Part shown: positions 54,115 through 64,000 of the stretch, piece by piece
Layout: every line of letters starts with the position of its first letter
Numbering within the stretch: position 1 is the first letter of the stretch
Assembly: GCA_965153355.1 (NCBI GenBank)
Contig: OZ231126.1
Location: forward strand, 34,534,001-34,598,000
Length of the DNA stretch: 64,000 nt
DNA from: Flaccisagitta enflata
Taxonomy: Eukaryota; Chaetognatha; Sagittoidea; Aphragmophora
Direction of reading: 5' to 3'
Notes under the pieces: model-generated
Seen by the model: the letters and a program-made list of their open reading frames with translations, nothing else
Told to the model about the DNA's origin: nothing
The model's database searches: none
Position numbers and translations under genes: made by a program

Positions 54115-55717
54115 AAAAATTTTGATAAATTTTAAAAAATACGCTGATTTATGAATATATTTTTTTAGAACTTTAAAGATTTGTAATTCGAGAAGATACA
54201 TGACACATATCCATAATAGCATACCTTGAAATCTTTGATGGCATACCTTGAAGTCCATGATGGCATACCTTGAAGTCCATGATGGCATACCTTGAAGTCC
54301 ATGATGGCATACCTTGAAGTCCATGATGGCATACCTTGAAGTCCATGATGGCATACCTTGAAGTCCATGATGGCATACCTTGAAGTCCATGATGGCATAC
54401 CTTGAAGTCCATGATGGCATACCTTGAAGTCCATGATGGCATACCTTGAAGTCCATGATGGCATACCTTGAAGTCCATGATGGCATACCTTGAAGTCCAT
54501 GATGGCATACCTTGAAGTCCATGATGGCATACCTTGAAGTCCATAATGGCATACCTTGAAGTCCATAATGGCATACCTTGAAGTCCATAATGGCATACCT
54601 TGAAGTCCATAATGGCATACCTTGAAGTCCATGAGGGCATACCTTGAAGTCCATGAGGGCATACCTTGAAGTCCATGATGGCATACCTTGAAGTCCATAA
54701 TGGCATACCTTGAAGTCCATAATGGCATACCTTGAAGTCCATAATGGCATACCTTGAAGTCCATAATGGCATACCTTGAAGTCCATAATGGCATACCTTA
54801 TAGTCCATAATGGCATACCTTGAAGTCCATAATGGCATACCTTGAAGTCCATAATGGCATACCTTGAAGTCCATAATGGCATACCTTGAAGTCCATAATG
54901 GCATACCTTGAAGTCCATAATGGCATACCTTGAAGTCCATAATGGCATACCTTGAAGTCCATAATGGCATACCTTGAAAAAAAATTCAAAAAAAAAAATC
55001 CAAAAAAAAAATTTCCAAAAAAAAAATTTCAAAGAAAAAAAAATTTCAAAAAGAAAAAAAAATTCAAAATAAAAATTGCTGAAGTCCTAGTAAAATATTA
55101 CCACATAAATAAGCTAATATCTCATAAAACAGACTTCAGATTTAATTCGAATTTTGCAGGGGCTGTTCAATTGATATCTTTTACTTGTATACCAAATTAG
55201 AGACAAATTCACATACCTTTACTACCCTTTGCCTATGTAAATTGCCTAAGTCCTAGTAACAAGTTGCTAGATAAATAAGCTATTATCTCATAAACCAGAC
55301 TTCAGATTTAATTCGAATTTTGCAGGGGTTGTTTGTTTAGTACCCTTTACTTGTAAACCAAATTATGAAAAAATTCACAAACTCTTACTACCCTCTACCT
55401 ATGTAAATCGCATAAGTCCTAGCTAAATATTGCTACAAAAATAATAGGCAAAGGGTATTAAATGTTAATGAATTTTTTTGAAAATTGGTACACAAGCTCC
55501 TATTGACCTATAAACAACACCAGCAAAGTTTCATGAACATCTGAAGTCTGGTTCAAAAGATATGAGAGGGTTTTAAACGACAGACAGACAGACTACACGA
55601 TCAGGTCCATCACATAGTCCCACGGATCTGATTGCCGTGGGACAAAAATTTTGATAAATTTTAAAAAATACGCTGATTTATGAATATATTTTTTTAGAAC
55701 TTTAAAGATTTGTAATT
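54115..55717. mobile_element. Minisatellite-bearing element, copy B, with 74-bp flanking duplication
   Basis: The body (54190-55643) starts within CGAGAAGATACATGACAC and ends CCGTGGGACAAAAATTT. 54115-54188 and 55644-55717 are the same 74 bases in direct order. Contains the 22-bp array and TTAATTCGAATTTTGCAGGG blocks. Confidence 0.65.
54222..54978. repeat. 22-bp minisatellite, array 1
   Basis: About 34 copies of CATACCTTGAAGTCCATRATGG. The left half is mostly GATGG, the right half mostly AATGG, with two GAGGG units between, showing block homogenisation. Confidence 0.95.
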
Positions 55718-55839
55718 ACTTTTTTAGTAAGAACTCAAAATTATCAAAGATGTTTTCATTCTCATACTTAAATACTAAATGACCAAGCTCAACCTCCAGA
55801 ATATTAGGGATTTTGATATTGATAGGAATATTTGAATTT
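55716..55839 (-). CDS. Possible terminal exon (pairs with 56761-56843)
   Basis: After a CATTATCAG acceptor the - strand reads NSNIPINIKIPNILEVE, then LGHLVFKYENENIFDNFEF, LLKK and TAA. It begins with one base that completes the phase-2 codon left by the exon at 56761 (AG|A, Arg). The pyrimidine tract is weak. No family is recognised. The stop codon overlaps the end of a 74-bp duplicated sequence. Confidence 0.27.
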
Positions 55840-56146
55840 CTGATAATGCTCTACATTATTGTTTATACAGTCGAGCTTCACTAGAGCGCACCCGCTAATA
55901 AGGCATCCCTCGCATCAAGGCATGATTTGAAAAGTCCCAACTTTTTTCTCTTTATTCTTTTGTTGAAAAGCCCCGCATATAAGGCACCCGCCTATTAGGC
56001 AAATTTCACTATAGCGCATGAATAATGGGGTTTTTGGATGATTTTTTGCTCGTTTGAAGGCATCTGACAAACTAAGTGTGTTTAGGATGAGGAGGTGAAT
56101 AACCTAAGGTTGCAAGAAAAGGCAAAAGACAGAAAAGAATTATCGA

Positions 56147-56476
56147 CAGGGGTGTATATAGTTGAGCGGCTTTTGATTTTATTCCCCCCCCTGCCTTTAA
56201 TTTTCTTCCCCGCGACGCATTGCGTCGCGTTACAAAATCTTTGATTTTCTTCCTCTCAAAACAATGAAACAGTATATTTTAGGTTTAAATAGTGTTAAAT
56301 TGTATTGTAGTAATTGCATTTTACCTTTTAGTACTACCAAAAGTGTAAGATCTTCAAAAAATTTTCTTTTTTCTTTTTTTCAAACTTTTGATTTTCTTGC
56401 CCATCTCCAAACCCTTTGATTTTATTCCCCCCCTCACCGGGGGGGGGGGGGGAATACTCAACTTTATACACCCCTG
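56147..56476. mobile_element. hAT-like MITE, copy 2
   Basis: CAGGGGTGTATATAGTTGAG and CTCAACTTTATACACCCCTG form inverted ends. ATTATCGA is duplicated exactly (56139-56146, 56477-56484). An 8-bp duplication with CAGGGGTG ends fits hAT. Confidence 0.88.
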
Positions 56477-56760
56477 ATTATCGATGAGATCGATGATGAT
56501 AATGGAGAGGAAAACCAATGACGATGAAGAGGTATACTGATGATGAAAAGGAGCACCGATGATTATGAGGAAGAGGAAGTGAAAGTAACAGACAAAGTGA
56601 AGTAAAAGTGAGAGGAGGGAGATGATGAAGAGGAGGAGCGAAAAGTTGATTAGCCATTGAATCCATGCCAATAAACCACTAAATGCCTTTCGAGTAATGG
56701 GTCTAAGAATGGTTGCTACCATGCGAGTTTCAAAATCAATGAAAGTGACAGTCTTATAAC

Positions 56761-56843
56761 CTTGTAAATATTTTCTCAATGTCATCTTCAACTAAGTCTT
56801 TCTTGGAGAGATAAATGATCCCCATCATGAGTTTATCTTTCAT
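56761..56843 (-). CDS. Possible first or internal exon of an unknown gene
   Basis: The - strand reads MKDKLMMGIIYLSKKDLVED then DIEKIFT plus two bases, ending at ACAAG|GTTATA. A TTGCAG acceptor just before the ATG would also allow an internal exon. Joined to 55839-55716 it gives an in-frame 68-residue product. The amino-acid composition is protein-like, but I know no matching family. Confidence 0.27.
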
Positions 56844-57028
56844 GCACTGCAATCACTTTTCTTTATTCATTCATGGTAAGTCAGATGGCGAGCTGGTTAA
56901 TGAATGATGATAACAGCGAGACTTTACTTTTTGCAAAAAATAAAGGAAGATCAAAATTCTGTTTGTTGCCATTTCCCAGCATCCATCTATACCTATTTGA
57001 TTGTGTATCAAACCAAAAAAACTTCAAA

Positions 57029-59183
57029 ATTACAGTCCCCGACGGGGAACTGAAATTTTTGAAGCTTTCTTCTTGCGTAAACGCAACTCGAGAAGATACG
57101 TGACAAAACTAAAATTTCTAATAGAAAAAATAAAAAAATTCAATATTGTTATAGCGATGACAAACCTTGATAATGATAAGGATAGTGGATGATGATGATG
57201 ACAACAATGAATGATAAAAACAATAAAAACATAAATAAAAAAATTTCAAAAAAAAATTTCAAAAAATTTTTCAAAAATTTAGAAAAGAAAATTTACAAGA
57301 AATTTCCAAAAAAATTTCAAAAACTTTTCGAAAAAAATTCTACGAAAAAATTTTTTGAAAAAAATTTTCCAAAAAAATTTTTCCAAAAAAATTTTCCAAA
57401 TTTTTTTCAAAAAAAAATTAGAAAAAAAAAATTAAAAAAAAAATTTTCAAATACCTTGAAGTCCATAATGGCATACCTTGAAGTCAATAATGACATACCT
57501 TGAAGTCCATGGTGGCATACCTTGAAGTCCATGGTGACATACCTTGAAGTCCATGGTGGCATACCTTGAAGTCCATGGTGGCATACCTTGAAGTCCATGG
57601 TGGCATACCTTGAAGTCCATGGTGGCATACCTTGAAGTCCATGGTGGCATACCTTGAAGTCCATGGTGGCATACCTTGAAGTCCATGGTGGCATACCTTG
57701 AAGTCCATGGTGGCATACCTTGAAGTCCATGATGGCATACCTTGAAGTCCATGGTGGCATACCTTGAAGTCCATGGTGGCATACCTTGAAGTCCATGGTG
57801 GCATACCTTGAAGTCCATGGTGGCATACCTTGAAGTCCATGGTGGCATACCTTGAAGTCCATGGTGGCATACCTTGAAGTCCATGGTGGCATACCTTGAA
57901 GTCCATGGTGGCATACCTTGAAGTCCATGGTGGCATACCTTGAAGTCCATGGTGGCATACCTTGAAGTCCATGGTGGCATACCTTGAAGTCCATGGTGGC
58001 ATACCTTGAAGTCCATGGCGGCATACCATGAAGTCCATGGCGGCATACCATGAAGTCCATGGCGGCATACCTTGAAGTCCATGGTGGCATACCTTGAAGT
58101 CCATGGTGGCATACCTTGAAGTCCATGGTGGCATACCTTGAAGTCCATGGTGGCATACCTTGAAGTCCATGGTGGCATACCTTGAAGTCCATGATGGCAT
58201 ACCTAGAAGTCCATGGCGGCATACCTTGAAGTCCATGGTGGCATACCTTGAAGTCCATGGTGGCATACCTTGAAGTCCATGGTGGCATACCTTGAAGTCC
58301 ATGGTGGCATACCTTGAAGTCCATGGTGGCATACCTTGAAGTCCATGGTGGCATACCTTGAAGTCCATGGTGGCATACCTTGAAGTCCATGGTGGCATAC
58401 CTTGAAGTCCATGGTGGCATACCTTGAAGTCCATGGTGGCATACCTTGAAGTCCATGGTGGCATACCTTGAAGTCCATGATGGCATACCTTGAAGTCCAT
58501 GATGGCATACCTTATGATCCATTATGGCAAACAAAGAAAAACAGAATGTAATGAATGAACAAGTAAAAATTTTCATCAACTCAAATCCATTTTATAAATT
58601 GCCTAAGTCCTAGTAACATATTACTACATACATAAATAAGCTAATATCTCATACAACAGACCTCAGATTTAATTCGAATTTTGTAGGGGCTGTTCAATTG
58701 ACATCCTTTACTAGTATACCAAATTAAAAAAAAAAAATTCACATGCCTTTACTACCCTTTGCCTATGTAAATCCCCTAAGTCCTTGTAACATATTACTAT
58801 ATGAATAAGCTAATATCTCATGAACCAGACCTTAGACTTAATTCGAATTTTGCAGGGGTTGCTTGTTTAATACCCTTTACATGTATACCAAATTAAAAGA
58901 AAATTCACATAGGTTTACTACCCTCTACCTATGGAAATCGCTTAGGTCAAATAAAATATTACTACAAAAATAATGGGCAAAGGGTAGTAAAAATTAATGA
59001 ATTTTTCTGAAAATTAGTACACAAGCTCCAATTGACATAAAAGTACCACTGGTAAAGTTTCATGAACTTTTGAGGTCTGGTTAAAAAGATATGAGGTTTT
59101 AAATGAACGAACGAACAACAACGACAGACTACACGATCAGGTCCATCACAAAGTCACCGACGAAAACTGTTCGTCGGGGACAA
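57029..59183. mobile_element. Minisatellite-bearing element, copy C
   Basis: The most complete copy: ACAGTCCCCGACGGGGAACT at the left and TTCGTCGGGGACAAAAATAG at the right form short inverted ends. Inside are an AAATTTTTC-rich stretch, the 22-bp array, and three related 150-bp blocks with AATTCGAATTTTGCAGGGGT and TACTACCCTCTACCTATG. Confidence 0.65.
57452..58518. repeat. 22-bp minisatellite, array 2
   Basis: About 48 copies, mostly CATACCTTGAAGTCCATGGTGG, with a local block of GGCGG/CATACCATGAAG variants near 58015-58070. Open on the - strand in all three frames for over 1 kb, as expected of a stop-free 22-mer. Confidence 0.95.
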
Positions 59184-59574
59184 AAATAGAATGATTAAAG
59201 CATATTTGAACCTTGTGTTCAGTATGATGCAGAAATTAACCGGTCCCTTGAAATGCCTTCTAGTGAGGCTAAACTGTACCTGTATTTTTATGGTTTTATT
59301 TTTAATCTATATATATATATACAATGTTCTATATTGTTAAGTATATTCAGTTCTATAATCTGTATCAACTTTATTGTAGTCTTAATATTTCCCCTTGATT
59401 TTTAATAAGCACGCACTTAAGCATATTTAAACCTCAAAAATGCGATTTTGCTAAGCACGCTCAGCCTCAGCTGAAAAAAGTGCGTGCTCATAAAACAAGG
59501 CCAACACTTATAAGTCGCGTACAGGACAAAAATAACTGAACTGACCTGACTCCTTATTCTATCTTTTTATCGAA

Positions 59575-60420
59575 AATCAGACTTAAACCAGACCCAAACC
59601 AGACTCAAACCAGACCCAAACCAGACTCAAACCAGACTCAAACCAGACTCAAACCAGACTCAAACCAGACTCAAACCAGAATTAAACTAGACCTAAACCA
59701 GACCAAAACCAGATGTAAACCAGACATAAACCAGACATAAACCAGACATAAACCAGACATAAACCAGACATGAATCAGACATAAACCAGACTTAAACCAG
59801 ACTCAAACCAGACATGAACCAGACATGAACCAGACATGAACCAGACTCAAACCAGACTCAAACCAGACTCAAACCAGACTCAAACCAGACTCAAACCAGA
59901 CTCAAACCAGACTCAAACCAGCAGACTTAAACCAGCATACTTAAACCAGCATACTTAAACCAGCATACTTAAACCAGCAGACTCAAACCAGCAGACTCAA
60001 ACCAGCAGACTCAAACCAGCAGACTCAAACCAGCAGACTCAAACCAGCAGACTCAAACCAGCAGACTCAAACCAGCAGACTCAAACCAGCAGACTCAAAC
60101 CAGCAGACTCAAACCAGCAGACTCAAACCAGCAGACTCAAACCAGCAGACTCAAACCAGCAGACTTAAACCAGAAGACTTAAACCAGCAGACTTAAACCA
60201 GAAGACTTAAACCAGAAGGCTTAAACCAGCAGACTTAAACCAGCAGGCTTAAACCAGCAGACTTAAACCAGCAGACTTAAACCAGCCAACTTAAACCAGC
60301 AGACTTAAACCAGCAGACTTAAACCAGCAGACTTAAACCAGCAGACTTAAACCAGCAGACTTAAACCAGCAGACTTGACCAGCAGACCAGGAGACCTTAA
60401 TCAGCCAACTTGAAACCAGC
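59575..60420. repeat. CAGACTCAAAC minisatellite (11 and 14 bp units)
   Basis: An 11-mer (AGACTCAAACC) array changes at about 59925 to a 14-mer (CAGCAGACTCAAAC), with homogenised blocks of CTCAAA and CTTAAA variants. Confidence 0.9.
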
Positions 60421-60639
60421 AGACTTGACATGACATGTATGACAAAAACATACCAAAAAACATAAATGACCATAACATACCAAAAAACATAAATGACCAA
60501 AAAATAAAAAAAACAAAAAAATTAAAAAGAAATATAAATTAACAAAAAACCCAAAAACAAAAACAAAAAAAACCAAAAAAATAAAACAAAAAAAACAAAA
60601 ACCAAAAAAAACAAAAACCAAAAAACCATGTTAAATGAC

Positions 60640-61170
60640 CAAAAATGACCTGAAATGTTCCAAAATGACTTAAAATGACTTGAAACTATTTTTACTGCCC
60701 AAAAATGACACGAATGGTTTAAATGTACAAAGTGACATGAATGATCAAAAATGACCAAAAATGACTAAAAGCAACCAAAAATAACTAAACGCAACCAAAA
60801 ATGACCAAAAACAACAAAAAAATGACTCAAAATGACTCCAGACGACCAAAATTGACCAAAAACGACGCAAAAAAGCAAAGTGTTACTAAAAACTACAAAA
60901 GCCAAAAAATAACTTAGAGTGACTTAGAATGACTTAGAATGACTTGTAATGACTTAGAATGACTTGTAATGACTTAGAATGACTTAGAATAACTTAGAAT
61001 GACTAAGAATGACTTTAAATGACTTAAAATAATATAAAATGACAAAAATGACAAAAAATGACAAAATGACTTAAGTGACTAAAATTAACTGAAAATGACT
61101 GGAAATGACTTAGAATGACTTAAAATGACTTAAAATGATGTAAGATACCCTAAAATGACGTAAAACGACA
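60640..61170. repeat. AATGACTTAA decamer repeats
   Basis: Irregular AAAATGACTTAGAATGACTT units. The AAAAACAAAAACC-rich part at 60480-60630 is low-complexity. Confidence 0.85.
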
Positions 61171-61287
61171 AAAAAAAGCAAAGTGTTACGGACGGACCGA
61201 CCGACGGACCGACAGAGCGGGTTATAGAGTCGCGTGCACGCGACTAAAAAAAAGTGTACTGAGTAGTGAGTACAGACGATAGAGCAA

Positions 61288-61906
61288 ACAAGGCCAAGAG
61301 ATGTCCAATAGATGCGTCCTCTTTAGATGTAAGATATTATCATACAAATTATTAAGATATTAAGATATTAAGATATAATGATATGAAAATAAAAAGATAC
61401 AGAGAAAAAGAGAAAAGTATAAACTGATTCCTCCCTCCCCCTTACGCCTCCCCAACTCCCCCCCCCACCCCCGCGCCTCCCCGATTTAGACGCCAATTTC
61501 ACATTGTTATATCGAAAATCATAAAGCGCCTGTGCTTGTGTCATCATCTACATAGAAATCACCAGCAAAAGTTGTTCTTCTGCCTTCTTCTTGCTCTCTG
61601 TTTTAGCGGCCCTCTAGGGGCACAAGGCAGAAAACGCAAAAAAAATATATGAACAAAGCAGCGGCAGCGTCAGGAGTAGCGGCAGGGGTTTTAAAACAAG
61701 CTTGATCGTTGAGGAATTTATGATAATGGTACACATTTAAAACTCAAAAGCGCAGTATGTTTTACTTTGAACCAAGCATTGTCCACTTACACACAGCAAG
61801 TTAAGACAGCCCCTCATTCACTTATCCAAATCTTTCACTGGTGCTTTGCATTTTTAGCTTGAAATTTTATGCCTACTTATAGAGATGCGAGGACGCATCT
61901 AAAAAC
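61288..61906 (+). mobile_element. Hairpin-ended element, ATGCG subfamily
   Basis: CAAGGCCAAGAGATGTCCAA then AGATGCGTCCTC near the head, tail AGATGCGAGGACGCATCTAA. The word AGATGCG is shared by both ends. The interior is not a recognised gene. Confidence 0.65.
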
Positions 61907-61909
61907 GAA

Positions 61910-62590
61910 AGGGAAGAATACAAACTAGAGAGCAGTAAGTGACACAGAACTAAGAGGCAGGCAAAAACGCCGACGAGTAGGTCAAAGGGAGCTGAGAACC
62001 ATTGGAACGAGACCAGATATTGACAATTAACACTTCCACGCGTAATACAACGTGAAGATTACAAAAACCGTAAAAAAAGGTTAGCACCCCTACTTACAGC
62101 TTATGATAGGGAGGGACACGGATGGTGGCATTTTGACAGAAATGTTCCAATCATAGATTGGACACCTAGGTTATCAAATTTAATGATTTTCTGGACCAAT
62201 TCAACTGTCCAATTCAATTTTTCTGAAAATTTGGAAAAACGCCAGCCATATTTTGATAAGACGTCAAATCGCGAAAAATTGCAAAAATAGCGGAAAATCA
62301 TAATAAACCTTAAAGTTACATAAGATCAATTTTAAGCAAGATGATGAGTCATGTTGTTTTATTTGGGTGCCTGACTTATTATTCTTTAGTATCCATACTG
62401 AGACAAAAAATGAAACTTTATTCCTCCAACCCCCCCCCCTTTATCGCCACTGTAGCCTCGAGAGGTAAAGTTTTGTGTCTGATTTTAATCATATACTATA
62501 GTACTCTAGTACTCTGGTTTTACTCTTACTCATCATTTGTATTCTTCCACTATGGTTGGAGAAGAACAGATGAATAACAAGGAATTGTGA
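61910..62590. other. No recognised gene
   Basis: AT-rich; open frames at 62301-62101 (-) and 62341-62577 (+) lack splice or family support. Confidence 0.4.
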
Positions 62591-63780
62591 CCCCAAAGAT
62601 CTCACATCAGGATCTGCAAGGGCCCAAAATAGACTTAAAATCAAGAACATTTTTTTCTGTTTTTTAGCACAAAAGTGTTACACTGGCCCATTGGTCTGTG
62701 CCACTTAGTGTGGGAGGAGAAACATAGGTTGCTAACGGGGATTTTGACCCTAAGGGGCTGCACAACACGTCCCTCAAAGGCTAACAATGGTCAAAAATAG
62801 AAGAAATGAGGGGCAGTGGCCCCAAAGGGCCTACGTCCCCAAAGGGCCTATGTCCTATTCGGGTGTGTCAAAAATAAAAAAGTTTCTTTGATCAGATCAT
62901 CAACATCAGGGTGCATAAACAAAAGAATTTTAAGACCTTTGGAGTTTTCTTTTTTCCAAATTTCATGTATACTTCATTTTTAGACGCTAATTTGTATATT
63001 GCTGTGCTTTGATTTCATATTGGAATTATTGTTTGTAAGTATAATAAAGTAGCCACTTAAATATATTGCTTTGATTTCTAATTGGGATTAAGTAATATTT
63101 GGTTTTTTTCCACCAAAATCATTAAAGAAATAGAACTTTATATTCTTTGTTGAAGATTTGGGTCTTATTTTCAACAAAACTAGGTGGAGACTCTGAAAAT
63201 ATATATATTTTTAACAATCTTTTCCTGCCTGAAAAAAAACGGAAGATGACTGAAATTTGAAAAAATAAAAACGCTAAAAGTTTTAATTCTTTTGTTTACG
63301 TACCCTGATGTTGGTGAACTGATCAAAGATACTTTTTTATTTTTGACACACAGAAATGTCTCATGGAACACAGGGGTGAATTTCCATACATCCTTCCTTC
63401 TGTATGTCTTTCCTGTTTTTATCCGTATGTCCCCCTCCAGGCTTGAAGCCCCAATCCAGACTACTGAGGCCTGAAATCTAGTCTCTGGAGCTTTAAATCA
63501 GCCCTCTTAGGCCTGATATCAGCCTTGCCCTGGCTGAAATCAGCCCTCTCAAGCCTGAAATCAGCCATCCAAGACCTGAAATCTATCTTCTCAGGTCTAA
63601 AACCAGTCCTCTCTAAACTAAAATCAGCTTGTACCTGGCAGAAATCAGCTCTCACTGGCCCTAAATCAACCCTCATAGGCCTAGAACCAGTCATCACAGG
63701 CCCTAAATCATTCCTCACAGGCCTGAGATCAGCACTCAAAGGGGTAGAGTTCAATGGAGATCACTGAAGCCGGAAAAAGG
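62590..63780. mobile_element. GGCCCC-type repeat element interrupted by a foldback element
   Basis: GGCAGTGGCCCCAAAGGGCC lies left of the insertion at 62859. GGAACACAGGGGTGAATTTCC-type sequence and about 15 AGGCCTGAAATCAGCCCTCT 20-mers lie right of it. Confidence 0.5.
62859..63355. mobile_element. Foldback element with 9-bp duplication, copy 3
   Basis: Diverged copy: TCGGGTGTGTCAAAAATAA at the left, TTTTTGACACACAGAA at the right. Flanks are ATGTCCTAT and ATGTCTCAT, seven of nine matching. It interrupts a GGCCTGAAATCAGCCCT-type repeat element. Confidence 0.65.
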
Positions 63781-64000
63781 ATCGCCCACACCCCCTTACT
63801 CTTTCCCTGGACTTATGGAAATTCATGCCTGTGTTTTAAAGGAGGGCATGTATGATCTTTGGATGATTTTTTTTTCATGTTTTGTAGTAGTTGAATGATA
63901 CACTGACTCATTTTTTTTGTTACCATCTAATGTAGATGAAAAGTACATATGGAATATAAGTTATGGATTGAGATGGATCTCAATCCATCTTATCTCAAAA
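63780..64000. other. No recognised feature at window end
   Basis: Ends with the short palindrome TTGAGATGGATCTCAATCCA. Confidence 0.4.

Larger units (their letters stand above)
59490..61248 (+). mobile_element. 1.76-kb hairpin-ended element filled with minisatellite
   Basis: CAAGGCCAACACTTATAAGT then CGCG at the head, 850 bases of ACTCAAACCAGCAG-type repeats, 700 bases of AATGACTTAA repeats, GGACGGACCGACCGACGGAC, and GTCGCGTGCACGCGACTAAA. Same layout as 33412-36402 in the opposite orientation. Confidence 0.8.

Noticed and set aside
54079-55032. 317-residue - strand open frame
   Set aside because: Same 22-bp minisatellite, array 1.
56354-56791. 145-residue - strand frame
   Set aside because: It crosses the hAT-like MITE and its target site, and uses a different frame from the better exon candidate at 56843-56761.
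54222-58518. CRISPR-like array
   Set aside because: Units are contiguous 22-mers without unique spacers, and the window is eukaryotic.
57407-58579. 390-residue - strand open frame
   Set aside because: It is the 22-bp minisatellite read through. All three frames are open and give the same period.

Overview
This window is eukaryotic, almost certainly from a repeat-rich invertebrate animal. Genes are split by GT-AG introns, one carbonic anhydrase gene has animal-type exon boundaries, telomere-like CCCTAA runs occur internally, and most of the sequence is transposon, foldback or tandem-repeat DNA. I cannot place the species. No rRNA, tRNA, operon or CRISPR array is visible, and nearly all long open frames are microsatellite or minisatellite read-through.

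Two protein genes are well supported, and they converge tail to tail. On the + strand, 8164-8333 is the last coding exon of a sphingosine kinase, followed by an AATAAA signal at 8452. On the - strand, six exons between 25553 and 13065 encode an alpha-carbonic anhydrase, complete except for the short first exon. All splice phases agree. The three zinc-binding histidines, the Glu/Thr gate and the SLTTPP motif are present, but the proton-shuttle His64 position reads Gln. The introns hold large inverted-repeat elements, including a 4.8-kb CACTA-ended foldback. Weaker exon candidates are listed with low confidence at 8560, 30944, 51650, 53667 and 55716/56761, together with a broken retrotransposon reverse-transcriptase tail at 30574-30887.

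The mobile fraction is the most striking part. About 36 copies of one element superfamily occur from 582 to 61906. Each begins near CAAGGCC, carries a GACC/ACGG tetranucleotide run, and ends in a hairpin followed by CTAAAA. Subfamilies use different hairpin words, and each subfamily repeats its own word just inside its 5' end. I interpret them as Helentron-associated (HINE/DINE-1-like) elements with subterminal inverted repeats. Two copies have expanded internal minisatellites to 1.8 and 3.0 kb.

Other transposons have readable target duplications: TA-flanked Tc1/mariner-type MITEs, hAT-like elements with 8-bp duplications, three foldback elements with 9-bp duplications (Mutator-like), and a CACTA-ended element. 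A four-level nested insertion can be read at 10535-12513. Regions by content: 1-7500 purine tracts and short elements; 7500-13000 sphingosine kinase end and nested transposons; 13000-25560 carbonic anhydrase; 25560-33400 mixed repeats; 33400-38350 a giant minisatellite element and GA tracts; 38350-51300 AT-rich sequence with foldbacks; 51300-53800 the most CpG-rich part with possible exons; 53800-61900 22-bp minisatellites and a second minisatellite-filled element; the rest is repeats.
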